Positions 54,643 to 63,465 of a stretch of 64,000 nucleotides of DNA are shown in pieces. Each line of letters opens with the position of its first letter. The first letter of the stretch is position 1. The position numbers were made by a program, and so were the translations under genes. The DNA is from Deltaproteobacteria bacterium (GTDB lineage Bacteria > Desulfobacterota > Desulfobacteria > Desulfobacterales > UBA5852): positions 124,001 through 188,000 of the forward strand of contig JAHLLS010000006.1 of the NCBI GenBank assembly GCA_020444045.1. Reading direction: 5' to 3'. The notes under the pieces are model-generated. The model saw only the letters and a list, made by a program, of their open reading frames with translations, was not told the origin of the DNA and made no database searches.

Positions 54643-55947
54643 TCAAAAACTGCTCAGCCGCAGTGTTGGATAGATCCGGTCCCGCCAGGCCGGCGGCACG
54701 CCGGTGGCGTCAGCGTACTCCCGCCAGCGGGATACCACCTGGCGCACCTCTTCGATGATCGTCTCGGCGCGGCCGCGCTTCATGGCAGCCGCGCGGGCAC
54801 AGGCGCGGAAATCGTCCAGAACGAAATCGTCCCGCCGGCCGTTGAGGGTCATCTGGTGACTGGCGGTCCAGGCCCCGGACGGATTGTAGCTGTAGGTGAT
54901 ATCAAACGCCGGCGACAGCGACCACTGCCCGGACTGGTCCATTAAAAAAGCGATGTTCTTGGCGTGGTCGTCCTGATTGCGGGCGATGATGTTGAACACC
55001 ATGCGGCGAAACTGCTGTTCCACAGCCGCCATGGGCAGACCCAGCTGCCGGATGACCATCAGGGCCTGTTCATAGGCATAGGCCCCGGCCATGTTGAAAT
55101 CGAAGTGCGCCATGGCGCACAGGGACTGCATGTGCAGCTTGCGCCCGTCCGCCAGGCGATCGAACCGGCGGGTCATGAAATGGCGTCGGCCGTTCTCCTC
55201 GAAAAGGCGGCAGGCTTCCATGACAATCCCGGCGTCCCTGGCCATCTTCGCATAGGCGTACTCGATGACGCCATAGCCCTGGGGACCTTCAAGCGCCGCG
55301 TCCTGGTTGCCGTGCACCCCGTCGAATTTTAGGAGCCAGTGTTCGAAGCCCTGGCCGGCGTCCACCTGGCCCGAGCGCACCTCGTTGGTGTCCGGATTCC
55401 AGGCAATGATGGCCTTGGCCCGGGCCCCGCCTGCCGAAGTTCCCACCCGCAGGATATCCAGCAGGGCTTTTTCCTTGTCCGCATCGGCGAAGGAAACCGC
55501 AAGGCGGTTGCGCCGGGTCAGGATTTCCGAGGCCAGCGCCACGAGTTGGTCCACCTGGAGGCGAGACGACGGTCCCACCGCAGGCCCCAGGACCGGCTTG
55601 TAGGTCAAAGCCCCGGTGCCGCGCTCACCCACGAAACAGAGACGCTCCACCGCGTTGAAGGACTCAGGCCGGCGGCCCTGCCGGGAAAGCCAGGCATCGA
55701 TCAGGGCATGGCCGAATTTGTCCGGCAGCGAGTCGGCCAACAACCCGGGCAAGCCGTAAAAAGTTTGGACGGACAGCTGGGGAAAACGATAGACCTGCCG
55801 GCCCAAGGGCATCTTGAGCGGCGCGATCTCGATTCCGCTGCGGGCAAAGGCCGTATCGTACTCAAAGGCCGCGATATCGCGACCGTCTTCCAGGGCCACG
55901 GCGCCGATGGTTCGCCCCCACAGCCTGACTTCCGCGTAGGTGCTCAT
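54643..55947 (-). CDS. hipA: HipA-type serine/threonine kinase toxin
   Basis: A 434-residue HipA-family kinase, the toxin of a type II toxin-antitoxin pair; E. coli HipA phosphorylates glutamyl-tRNA synthetase. The N-terminal couple-HipA subdomain (LWGRTIGAVAL, GLLADSLPDKFGHALI) and the kinase core with SAGGARAKAIIAW (ATP loop), HWLLKFDG, the catalytic NIIARNQDDHAKNIAF and the metal-binding SPAFDITYSY are present, so it looks active. It overlaps hipB by 4 bases, the antitoxin gene being first, as usual. Confidence 0.92.
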   Translation of the reverse strand: MSTYAEVRLWGRTIGAVALEDGRDIAAFEYDTAFARSGIEIAPLKMPLGRQVYRFPQLSVQTFYGLPGLLADSLPDKFGHALIDAWLSRQGRRPESFNAVERLCFVGERGTGALTYKPVLGPAVGPSSRLQVDQLVALASEILTRRNRLAVSFADADKEKALLDILRVGTSAGGARAKAIIAWNPDTNEVRSGQVDAGQGFEHWLLKFDGVHGNQDAALEGPQGYGVIEYAYAKMARDAGIVMEACRLFEENGRRHFMTRRFDRLADGRKLHMQSLCAMAHFDFNMAGAYAYEQALMVIRQLGLPMAAVEQQFRRMVFNIIARNQDDHAKNIAFLMDQSGQWSLSPAFDITYSYNPSGAWTASHQMTLNGRRDDFVLDDFRACARAAAMKRGRAETIIEEVRQVVSRWREYADATGVPPAWRDRIYPTLRLSSF

Positions 55948-56288
55948 TCTTTCCAGGTCCAGGGGGCATCCCGGCCGCGGTCTTTGCGGCTGGACGATGC
56001 GCGCTGGCGCTGCTTGCCCTTGTTTTTGATCAGGTCCATGGGGCGGGGGCCTGACGGGGGAATGAACTGGTCCATCTCCGGGATTACATCCAATACCCGG
56101 AAGATCCGGATCATACTCGCCATCTGGGCCGAGCCGCCGGCCTCGATGCGCTCCACCGTCCGCTTGGAAATCCCGGCCTCACGGGCCAAGTCGGCCTGGG
56201 TCAATTGTGAATCGATGCGCCGGCGCGCTAATCGTGCCCCCAGTTCAGCCAGAATGGCCGCATCACTCATGGTTTTATCAATCAGCAT
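55944..56288 (-). CDS. hipB: HipB-type XRE antitoxin and repressor
   Basis: A 114-residue protein with a helix-turn-helix of the XRE type (SQLTQADLAREAGISKRTVERIEAGGS) and a basic C-terminal tail (NKGKQRQRASSSRKDRGRD) longer than in E. coli HipB. It should bind HipA and repress the pair by binding the palindrome just upstream (56332-56347). An ATG at 56270 (MSDAAILAE) is an equally possible start; neither has a clear ribosome site. Confidence 0.88.
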   Translation of the reverse strand: MLIDKTMSDAAILAELGARLARRRIDSQLTQADLAREAGISKRTVERIEAGGSAQMASMIRIFRVLDVIPEMDQFIPPSGPRPMDLIKNKGKQRQRASSSRKDRGRDAPWTWKE

Positions 56289-56331
56289 GATCGCAATGGT
56301 TGACGCATCAAGATAATTGTTGATCTCTTTT

Positions 56332-56347
56332 TCGCCATATATGGCGA
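56332..56347. promoter_or_regulatory. Probable HipB operator
   Basis: TCGCCATATATGGCGA is a perfect 16-bp palindrome 44 bases upstream of the first hipB start codon. On the minus strand an AT-rich promoter-like stretch (TTGTAA, then TATAAA after 17 bases) runs straight into it, so a protein bound here would block transcription of hipBA. Confidence 0.65.
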
Positions 56348-56561
56348 TTTATAATACAACTCGAATTATATTACAAGTCGTCATTTTTAGCGATAAATAA
56401 CCTTTATAAATTTTAATTCGTAACTATTCACGATTTATTTTTTCAATTAAGGCAGGACTCAAAGATCGGCGCGGATACCCCGGCAAGAGCGAAAACGACA
56501 CCGGCGGTCTCCTTCAGACGAAAGAGCCGCCGGTGTTATGGTCATGGCCAATCAGGATCGC

Positions 56562-57887
56562 TCAATATTCCGGACCGTCGGGTCCGGTTGGATCACCGGG
56601 GTCACCCACCGCCGGGGAAAAGTTTTGGCCGGCGATCATACTGTTCATGGCGTCGCCCTGGTGTTCGCCGAAAGTTGCCCGGCCGCGAACCGGCCGGTTG
56701 TTCTGGCCGGCGCGGGGATCGTCAGGATCTTCTCCACCCGGTGCGGGCTGGTTCGCATATCCGTTGGCGAAGGCTGCAACCCCTTCCGCGACCGGGCTGC
56801 CGACCTCGTCCGGCCCGCCATCTTCCGGATCGACCGGTCCCACTATGTAGGGCACGACGTGCGTAGCCCCCCACATATCGTTTAGCTTTTTCCGTCGCCG
56901 TTGTTCGGACGGATCGGATTCTGGCCCGCCACCGCTGCCGCCGCGGCCATCCCCTCGGACGGCGCCCTGCATCCGGAAAGCCTCGTTGGTGTTGACCAAA
57001 ACCTCGCGGTACTGGCTGGTCGGTGATCGGACCTCGTCAGGATCGTCTCCTTCCGGTTCGGGATCCTTTTCCACATTGGCAGCATCCTCATCCATCACAT
57101 CTTCATCCCCTGCATTATCGGTGTCTTTGGTGCCCTTCCCGCCACCATCGTCCGTATCGCTGTCCACCGGTTCCAGCGTACCCCAGGTGACATTCTCGTC
57201 GTCCGGCCCCATCCGCGTGTCACCTTCGACCCATTCGTACTCACCGTCCTCGAATTCCATCAGGCCGGTGGTCCGTTCATCCATCCCATCCGGTGGAATG
57301 GCCCCCGCTTCGCGCAACTGTTGCTTGGCGGCGGCAATCTGTTCTTCTCTAGCCCGATCCCCGGGCGGATAGGAGGTGTCGAGCCCCTCTTCGCCGCTCC
57401 GGTCCGGCCCCCCGTGACCTGGAATTCGCCTGGAATCGACCCCTTCCGGCAACGGTGTCGTGAGGCCCAGTTCGATATCGCGAAAGCGCGCGTTTTCCAT
57501 CGCCAGTTTGTCCTTGATGCGTCGCGCGTGCTCGGGCATCAACCCGGGCCCACTTTCCACCGGTTTGATGCCGCCGCGCTGGTCATTGCCATGGCCATCG
57601 AAGACATGCCCCCGGAAACCGGCAGCAGATGCCTTCCATCGGAGCGTGGTCCGATCGGGCATTCTCAGATGACCCTTCGATGCCACCGGCGGTTGGGCCA
57701 ACGGTTTGATCCCCTCGGGAACCGGATTCGCCGGCGATGAGTGTACTACCGCAGGCGTTTTTTGTTTGACGATCGACGTGGGTGACGGGGTTGTTTGTCC
57801 CGCCTTCCCCGCCCAGGCGCCTGATGCAGATAACGCCATGACGATGGTGGCTGAAAACATGATCATTGCGGTTTTTTTGGGTTTCAT
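56562..57887 (-). CDS. Secreted, disordered acidic protein, unknown
   Basis: A 441-residue protein with a Sec signal peptide (MKPKKTAMIMFSATIVMALS, cleavage near GAWA-GK). The mature chain has almost no hydrophobic core; it is full of Gly, Pro, Asp and Glu (for example DSDTDDGGGKGTKDTDNAGD) and has runs such as EKDPEPEGDDPDEV. The cysteine count is zero. A good ribosome site (GGGAGGTG) precedes the ATG. I recognise no domain. It sits upstream of the L,D-transpeptidase genes in order but downstream in transcription, with its own leader; an extracellular or envelope role is likely but unproven. Confidence 0.7.
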   Translation of the reverse strand: MKPKKTAMIMFSATIVMALSASGAWAGKAGQTTPSPTSIVKQKTPAVVHSSPANPVPEGIKPLAQPPVASKGHLRMPDRTTLRWKASAAGFRGHVFDGHGNDQRGGIKPVESGPGLMPEHARRIKDKLAMENARFRDIELGLTTPLPEGVDSRRIPGHGGPDRSGEEGLDTSYPPGDRAREEQIAAAKQQLREAGAIPPDGMDERTTGLMEFEDGEYEWVEGDTRMGPDDENVTWGTLEPVDSDTDDGGGKGTKDTDNAGDEDVMDEDAANVEKDPEPEGDDPDEVRSPTSQYREVLVNTNEAFRMQGAVRGDGRGGSGGGPESDPSEQRRRKKLNDMWGATHVVPYIVGPVDPEDGGPDEVGSPVAEGVAAFANGYANQPAPGGEDPDDPRAGQNNRPVRGRATFGEHQGDAMNSMIAGQNFSPAVGDPGDPTGPDGPEY

Positions 57888-58095
57888 GATGCACCTCCCT
57901 ATGTCGTGAATGGAATGATTGTGGGCTTGAACCTGTGTAGCGTTCCAGTCACAAGAGGTTCATTTGGAGGTGAGGCGACGCGGAAGGTGGCTGGGGAGGG
58001 TCGATGATCGGCGCATTGTTTATCAGCCGTAGAGACCCAGCGTTTATGGACATGGCCCGATTCGGTCGAACGATGTGGGTGGTGGGGAGGGTTTT

Positions 58096-59022
58096 CTAAG
58101 GCGTTATCTCGACAACCGTACCAATTGGCACGAACTTATAGATTTCTTCCATTTCCTGATTGGTAACCGCAATACACCCCTCCGTCCAGTCGGTCTCGGC
58201 ATGGGAAGCACCGACCTGCGAGAAACTGTTTTTGATGCCATGGATCATGATATCGCCGCCCGGCGAAACACCAAGTTTTTTGGCCCGTTTTTTGTCGTGC
58301 TCGTTGGGATAGGAAATATGAAGCGACAGGTGAAAATCGCTGTTGCCGTTTCTTGCATCGATACGGTAGACCCCCTCCGGGGTCTTGTTGTCGCCCTGCC
58401 GTTCTTTCGGTCCCACCGGGTTGCCGCCCAGGGCGATCTTGTAGCTTTTGATCACCTCGCCCTTTGAGAGCAACGACAAACGCCGCGCTTGCTTTTCGAT
58501 CAGAATCTTGTCGGCCGATTCCATCCTGAGCGTAAACACCGTCTCTTCAAGCGCTTCAATATTTCCCTGCAGGGCAGCAATCTCATCCGCTTTGCGTTCC
58601 AACGCTTGCCGGGAAGTTTCGAGCGCTGCCTGTTGCATCGCAATTTTTTTATCCTTGATGATCACGTTATGGATCTGTAGGATCATCATCTGGCTATCGT
58701 ACCTGTATTCACTATCCGGGTAATCCTTTACGATTTTCTGAAAACAGTCGAGCGATTTCTGGTAGTCTTTTTGCACGTTTTTAGGATAAGCGTAAACAAT
58801 CCCCATCTCGAAGAGAACACGATCCTCTATCGCAGGATAGTTGGCAATAAGCTGCTCATATTTACATAGGGCCGCCCCGTAATTTCCCTGGTTGAAAAAT
58901 TGATTGGCCTCCTGCGAGAGGGTTCCCTCATCGATGTGACTGCATCCGCCGACAAGAATGGCGGTTAGCATGAAGCCGACGACCAAAAGGCGAAGAAACC
59001 CGCCCGTGCCTTCCAGCCTCAT
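58096..59022 (-). CDS. L,D-transpeptidase lipoprotein with TPR and coiled coil
   Basis: A 308-residue protein with a lipoprotein signal (lipid-bearing C27 in ILVGGC). Residues about 35-110 are TPR-like (FFNQGNYGAALCKYEQLIANYP, CFQKIVKDYPDSEYRYD), as in BamD/YbgF-type proteins; about 125-185 form a coiled coil; about 185-308 are a YkuD L,D-transpeptidase domain with IMIHG and the catalytic WTEGCIAVTN. Such enzymes make 3-3 peptidoglycan cross-links or join lipoproteins to the wall. I prefer the ATG at 59022 because it gives a proper signal peptide; a longer start at 59082 is possible. The gene is downstream of the Lpp-like gene. Confidence 0.88.
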   Translation of the reverse strand: MRLEGTGGFLRLLVVGFMLTAILVGGCSHIDEGTLSQEANQFFNQGNYGAALCKYEQLIANYPAIEDRVLFEMGIVYAYPKNVQKDYQKSLDCFQKIVKDYPDSEYRYDSQMMILQIHNVIIKDKKIAMQQAALETSRQALERKADEIAALQGNIEALEETVFTLRMESADKILIEKQARRLSLLSKGEVIKSYKIALGGNPVGPKERQGDNKTPEGVYRIDARNGNSDFHLSLHISYPNEHDKKRAKKLGVSPGGDIMIHGIKNSFSQVGASHAETDWTEGCIAVTNQEMEEIYKFVPIGTVVEITP

Positions 59023-59093
59023 TTCCGAAACCGTATTATGTCGCGATGATCGCAAACCCCGCCCTCTTCCAGATAGATCCAAAATGGCTTCTA

Positions 59094-59131
59094 AAGGAAG
59101 TGGCCGGTCTGTATGACCCGGCCACTTCCTT
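59094..59131 (-). terminator. Strong terminator after the Lpp-like gene
   Basis: AAGGAAGTGGCCGG (59094-59107) and CCGGCCACTTCCTT (59118-59131) are perfect 14-base arms, 5 bases after the Lpp-like stop on the minus strand; TTTAG follows the stem. Abundant lipoprotein messages usually end in such a stem. Confidence 0.8.
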
Positions 59132-59136
59132 ATGGT

Positions 59137-59460
59137 TTACTTCTTCATTGATTTCTTGAATTTTTCATCCGCTTCTTTTGCTTTTTCCTCAGCGAGGCGT
59201 TCCTTTTCCGCCGCGAGGGCCTCTCTTTCGTTCGCTCTCGTTTCAGCTTCTTCGGCGCGCTCAATGGCTTCATTGGCCTTCATAATGGCTTCGTCAGCCG
59301 CCATCTTGGCCTCCTCCGCATCCTGAGCCGCCTGATCCGCTTTCACGGCCATCGCCTTTTCCCGGGCTTCTACCGCCTCGAGGTCGCCTTTTGTTGCGCA
59401 CCCCCCTGCCGCAATGGCCAGAGCAAGCATCATGGTAATCACTAAAAGAGCCTTCTTCAT
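59137..59460 (-). CDS. Lpp-like coiled-coil lipoprotein
   Basis: A 107-residue lipoprotein: signal peptide with lipobox AAGGC (C21), then an 87-residue alanine-, glutamate- and lysine-rich heptad coiled coil (KADQAAQDAEEAKMAADEA and so on) without proline or glycine breaks after residue 25, ending in KKSMKK. This is the layout of Braun's lipoprotein, whose C-terminal lysine is joined to peptidoglycan by L,D-transpeptidases. It lies between two genes for such enzymes on the same strand. Strong ribosome site (AAAGGAGGG) and strong terminator suggest high expression. It is longer than E. coli Lpp (58 residues mature). Confidence 0.82.
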   Translation of the reverse strand: MKKALLVITMMLALAIAAGGCATKGDLEAVEAREKAMAVKADQAAQDAEEAKMAADEAIMKANEAIERAEEAETRANEREALAAEKERLAEEKAKEADEKFKKSMKK

Positions 59461-59645
59461 AATGGTAGTCCCTCCTTTCCCTTCCGTCCGTTTACCTTAC
59501 TTTAACAGCGATTTTCACATCCGCCGAACAGGCTGTGTGGCCAATAGACACCGTTTATCCACAGCCTGTTTATGCCACCATGCTTCGCGATGGTCTGCAA
59601 AGCATGTATTGCCTTTAGCCAAAAAGAGCGTTTTCCATTTTGGGG

Positions 59646-60944
59646 TTAGGTTTCAAACACCACACCATCCAACTCCAGATCGATCTTCAAGCGTTTGGCC
59701 GCATCCCTGGCCGCGCGCCTGTTCTCGAAAGGACCGGCCAGAACCCGGTGGCGACCACCCTTTGACAGCACTCTGGCGGGAATCGGCGGCCCCTGATGGT
59801 TGATAATGGCCGCAAGCCTCCGGGCGTCGACCTTGTCCGTCAAGGTCGCCGCCAGGACATACCATGCGTCCGTTTGGAATTCCGGCACGTCCGGTTTGCC
59901 ATGCAATCTGGACGGGTGCCAGAGTTTTATGGGTTCCACCATCGCCATGTCACTTCCAGGAGGGATCGCGGAGACCGGCACCGGGAATCCACGAGCCTCG
60001 ATCACGACGTCCTTGACCTTCTTCCAGTCAAGCGCATTTCCCGATGCCTTTTCAATTTTTTTCAATTTGGCATAGACCTTTTTCCAATTGGCGGTGCCTG
60101 ATTCCTCAAAGGGGGTATGCGCTTCCAGATAGACAATCCCATCACGCTGGCCGGCGAGATAGGGCTGGTTCACAATTTTTACCGGTGTTTTCACCGGAGT
60201 GTTTTCGAAAAGCCTTGCGACGTCTTCGGGATAGAGCCTTATGCAGCCGTTGGTTGCCCTGAGGCCGACACTGGCCGGCTTGTTCGTACCGTGGATCAAA
60301 TACGTTATCCGGCTTAGATAGAGCGCGTGTTCTCCCAATGGATTATCAGGCCCCGGGGGTACACTGGGCGGCAGCGGATCGCCCTTTTTGCGATGATCTG
60401 CCGCAATCGAGGCGGGTACGTACCAGGTCGGAAGGTGTTTTTTGCGGCTGATATACATTTTGCCCATGGGGGTGGGCCGCTCCTCGGTACCGATCCCGAC
60501 CGGGTAGGTCGACACCTCCAACAGATTAGCGTTTTCTTTAAAATGAAAAAGCCTCATCGTGGCCTGGTTGATCACGATACCTTTTCTGGGGGAGTCGGGC
60601 AGGATAAAACTCATCGGCAGCAGGAGACGCTCCCCGGCCTCGGGCACCCATATATCGACCCCCGGATTGGCGTCACTGACGGTATTGAGTCCCAGGCTGA
60701 AATGTCGTGCGATATCCGGCAGCGTATCCCCCTCTTCCACCCTGATCATCGCCAGCCGACCGATCACGTCGACGTCTTTGGCAACGACAAAGTCATTCTG
60801 CTCGATCCCATCCGCCGTGTGCATTGGAAATGGCAGCGATTCATTCAAAAATCCCCGCACATTGGCACACCCCGGCATCGACAGGACGAACAGCAAAAGA
60901 ACGGTTAGATAAAACCGATTGGAAGAGGACGGCAGGACGATCAT
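59646..60944 (-). CDS. L,D-transpeptidase lipoprotein with LysM and SPOR domains
   Basis: A 432-residue envelope enzyme. Lipobox SMPGC gives lipid-bearing C26. About residues 65-112 are a LysM-like peptidoglycan-binding domain (RVEEGDTLPDIARHFSLG); about 120-260 the YkuD catalytic domain with LIHGTNKPASVGLRATNGC, including the catalytic cysteine; about 355-432 a SPOR domain (WYVLAATLTDKVDARRLAAI, HRVLAGPFENRRAARDAAK), which binds denuded glycan strands at division sites. It is in the ErfK/YbiS class that attaches Lpp in E. coli. It is 185 bases upstream of the Lpp-like gene on the same strand. Confidence 0.9.
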   Translation of the reverse strand: MIVLPSSSNRFYLTVLLLFVLSMPGCANVRGFLNESLPFPMHTADGIEQNDFVVAKDVDVIGRLAMIRVEEGDTLPDIARHFSLGLNTVSDANPGVDIWVPEAGERLLLPMSFILPDSPRKGIVINQATMRLFHFKENANLLEVSTYPVGIGTEERPTPMGKMYISRKKHLPTWYVPASIAADHRKKGDPLPPSVPPGPDNPLGEHALYLSRITYLIHGTNKPASVGLRATNGCIRLYPEDVARLFENTPVKTPVKIVNQPYLAGQRDGIVYLEAHTPFEESGTANWKKVYAKLKKIEKASGNALDWKKVKDVVIEARGFPVPVSAIPPGSDMAMVEPIKLWHPSRLHGKPDVPEFQTDAWYVLAATLTDKVDARRLAAIINHQGPPIPARVLSKGGRHRVLAGPFENRRAARDAAKRLKIDLELDGVVFET

Positions 60945-61372
60945 GCGATAAGGGTTCCTATTCGGATATTTTTCGATAAAAACGTTAGACGCTATCTGAC
61001 AAAGGAGCGGTATAAAGACAAAACCCCATTGACGGCAGGGCTATCAAAATCGCCAAACCGATAATGCTAAAGCATGAAATATACCAGGCTCCCCCGATAG
61101 TTCAAGTCAATCTGAATTTTATTGAATTTACAGATAATTAAATCCGGCGGCCCCCATGTTACTGTCATTTTCGCAGCCAAGGGCGTGCATTTTTATTTAA
61201 GCCTGTTGATTATTTTTATCATTGCAGGCGTTTTGGCAACTTACGATAATAATCGGCTCGCGATAGGGCCGGCCGATCGGCGGTATCGGCTGTACCAGCC
61301 CCCGACGCCTCGGGTGAGACCGCGGTCTCCCCCAGCGTGCAAATGTTGCGGCGGGCGAATAAGAGAAAAGGC
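60945..61372. other. Gap without a recognised gene
   Basis: This 428-base stretch separates the divergent transpeptidase gene and the MFS remnant. A plus-strand frame through 61122-61376 has one hydrophobic stretch but no ribosome site and an unlikely Arg/Pro-rich tail. I see no clear RNA structure. Confidence 0.45.
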
Positions 61373-61656
61373 ATGACCAGCTCAGACAAACCCCAACGCT
61401 TCTATGGCACCACGATCGCGGTGACATCTTCACCTCAATTTCATCCATCACCGCCGAGTTGTTCGGTATCCACTCCCAAGGCGCACTTTTCGGCATTGTC
61501 GTCTTCAGCAATACCGTGGGCGGGGCTATCGGACCGCCCCTGGCCGGCCTTGTCTTCGATATGCCCCGCAGCTACCAGCTGATCTTCATGGCCCTGATCG
61601 GCCTGGCAGCCGTAAGCCTCCTGCTGACCCTGTCGCTCAGACCGGCGCGGACCTGA
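61373..61656 (+). pseudogene. MFS transporter remnant with internal deletion
   Basis: The first 16 codons (ATG at 61373, MTSSDKPQRFYGTTIAV) look like the start of a major facilitator protein. They run directly, in another frame, into the last two helices of such a protein (ITAELFGIHSQGALFGIVVF, then NTVGGAIGPPLAGLVFDM and a final hydrophobic helix). Some 300 residues of the middle are missing and the frames do not match, so the gene is dead. Fragment spacing fits one clean deletion near 61420-61426. Confidence 0.65.
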
Positions 61657-61751
61657 CGACCGGCCCATTCCCTCATCCACCCCTTGAAACACCCGATAGG
61701 GCACCACACTGCCAAGCGTGAAACGGTCAAATGTAGACTTGCTCCCTTTTT

Positions 61752-62375
61752 TCAGGGCAGCAACAGGTTGATAAACGACAAAATCATCCAACGCAAAAAA
61801 TCAATTACAGGGGTTAGCACACCAAAATAGAGCAGCCCGATGATAATAAAAAATCCATACCGCTCGATACGGAAAAGCAGGTTTTGGACTTTGGGAGAGG
61901 CAAATCCCATGAGAATTTTGGACCCATCGAGTGGCGGCAGCGGGATCAAATTAAACGCGGCCAGGATGATGTTGATCTGCGCGAAATAATGGAGCAGCAC
62001 GGCCGGCATACTGGACGGCGCAGGGGACAGCAGCCGGGTCAGAAAAAGCGCACAAAACGCCAATAGCATGTTGGCGGTAATCCCCGCGGCGGAGACCAAA
62101 ATCATGCCCATGCGCCGGTCACGTAAATGGCTGAAATTCACCGGCACCGGTTTGGCCCATCCAAAGCCGAAAATGAAGAGCATGAGGGTGCCCATGGGGT
62201 CGAGGTGTTTGAGGGGATTCAGGCTCAGCCGGCCCAGCGACTTGGCGGTCGAATCCCCCAGGCGGTAAGCGACCCAGCCATGCGCCAACTCATGGAAAAT
62301 GATGGCATATAAAAGCGGTATGGCAATAAGGGTGAAGGCAAGCGGATCTTTCAGCAACAGATTGAGCAGGCCCAT
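61752..62375 (-). CDS. Site-2 protease family (M50) membrane metalloprotease
   Basis: A 207-residue polytopic protein of the short M50 group. The zinc motif HELAHG is at about residues 28-33 in the first helix, and the third ligand is in NLIPLPPLDGSKIL, both intact. About six helices are predicted and no PDZ or CBS domain is attached. Substrate unknown. I start at the ATG at 62375, which has GGAGAGA upstream; a start five codons earlier is possible. The gene is isolated. Confidence 0.88.
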   Translation of the reverse strand: MGLLNLLLKDPLAFTLIAIPLLYAIIFHELAHGWVAYRLGDSTAKSLGRLSLNPLKHLDPMGTLMLFIFGFGWAKPVPVNFSHLRDRRMGMILVSAAGITANMLLAFCALFLTRLLSPAPSSMPAVLLHYFAQINIILAAFNLIPLPPLDGSKILMGFASPKVQNLLFRIERYGFFIIIGLLYFGVLTPVIDFLRWMILSFINLLLP

Positions 62376-62426
62376 GCGTTGTCTCTCCATGAAAAACGGT
62401 TTTGGCTTTGTGGTTCGTTTATTTCC

Positions 62427-62545
62427 TATTGTCCCGTGCCGCCCATCGGCGATGTGGGCGGAAACAAGCGCGCGGACTGTCTATCCGCCTCAGACGGGTT
62501 TGAGCCCGCTAGCAGGCGGGCGAGTTTCCGCGCGCGCCGGTCGCA
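62427..62545. repeat. Dispersed structured repeat, copy 2
   Basis: Second copy of the element at 12069-12181, same orientation. Shared blocks include TTTATT-CCT--TGTCCCG, GGGCGGAAA-AAGCGC, CGGACTGTCT and GGCGAGTTTCCG. The closing stem is GCGCGCGGA (62468-62476) with TCCGCGCGC (62527-62535); upstream CCGCCCA and TGGGCGG form a further hairpin. The apical part differs from copy 1 but is again palindromic (GACGGGTTTGAGCCCGC region). It lies upstream of the M50 gene and after the DUF429-like gene. Confidence 0.75.
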
Positions 62546-62561
62546 ACGGTAACGCGCAGGA

Positions 62562-63335
62562 CTAATAGATTCCAAGGATCCACCCCTCCAATCTGGCAAT
62601 CTCGCGTTCTTGATCGGTAAGCGGCGGATTGACGTAAGTGTTCAAGTGCCCGCGGGTGTCCATATCCTTCAGCCATTGGGAAACGCACATGGCGTCATGC
62701 TCGTCGGTGGTTTTGTATTGCCTGGGATAGCGCTTGCGCAAAATGGAGGGAAATATTTCAACGATGACGGATTTGTTGGGTGGAATATCGAATCCGTCGA
62801 AGGGCCAGAAATGAGGCATGTTGGCGGGATCGGCGTTTCGCCTGATGAATCTCAACCAGGGGATGCCACAGTGGGTGGATTTGCCGACCGTGCCGGCGCC
62901 GTCCAGTTTGAAGACGCTCTGGGCCGAGGAAGCCCATTTTTCGGTCAGTCGAAATTCGGTATGGTTGCCTGTTCTTTGATTGCCTCGGCGGAGGGATTCA
63001 GCAGTGATATTGTCCTGGTCAGTGGGCCAGTGTTGCTGAAAGTCCTCGAGGAATTGATCCCAGGTAGTGATCTGATATCGTTCCATGTAATTCATGGGAA
63101 AGGAGAAGCCGTGATCGATCCCGAGGATGGCAGGATCGTTTCCATTCAGGAGATCGAGACACCAATGGGCAATTTCCTTCCTTGTCCAATTGAGTTTCTT
63201 TCCGGCGGGCGATTTGACCCGAATAGGATCAGAATCGAGGGTGGCTTTGAATACCCTTAGGCCTTTATTCCTCGAAACAGCTGTTTGAGCGCCCGAATAA
63301 TCAATACCGATGTATATTTTGAAAAACGTCGTCAT
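62562..63335 (-). CDS. DUF429-like protein, predicted RNase H fold
   Basis: A 257-residue protein with a first strand IYIGIDYSGAQ, a second acidic strand ILGIDHGFSFP, then VIVEIFPSILRKRYP and a helix with DEHDAMCVSQWL. This order of acidic strands is that of DUF429, predicted to be an RNase H-like nuclease, although no activity is established. The ATG at 63335 is chosen for the normal short N-terminus; another at 63350 adds five residues. No partner gene nearby. Confidence 0.7.
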   Translation of the reverse strand: MTTFFKIYIGIDYSGAQTAVSRNKGLRVFKATLDSDPIRVKSPAGKKLNWTRKEIAHWCLDLLNGNDPAILGIDHGFSFPMNYMERYQITTWDQFLEDFQQHWPTDQDNITAESLRRGNQRTGNHTEFRLTEKWASSAQSVFKLDGAGTVGKSTHCGIPWLRFIRRNADPANMPHFWPFDGFDIPPNKSVIVEIFPSILRKRYPRQYKTTDEHDAMCVSQWLKDMDTRGHLNTYVNPPLTDQEREIARLEGWILGIY

Positions 63336-63465
63336 GGCAAACAGCAACATAAAAGGCCTGCATTAAAAAATGGGTGCGTTAAGAACGTTCCCTTCCCCGC
63401 GTCCACCCGCGTTCATCCGAGACCTCTCCGCGGTTCTTGGCGTCCCTGGCGGCTTGGTGTGAGGC

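Noticed and set aside
61122..61376. 84-codon plus-strand frame with one hydrophobic stretch
   Set aside because: No ribosome site, Arg/Pro-rich tail and overlap with the MFS remnant start; not convincing as a gene.
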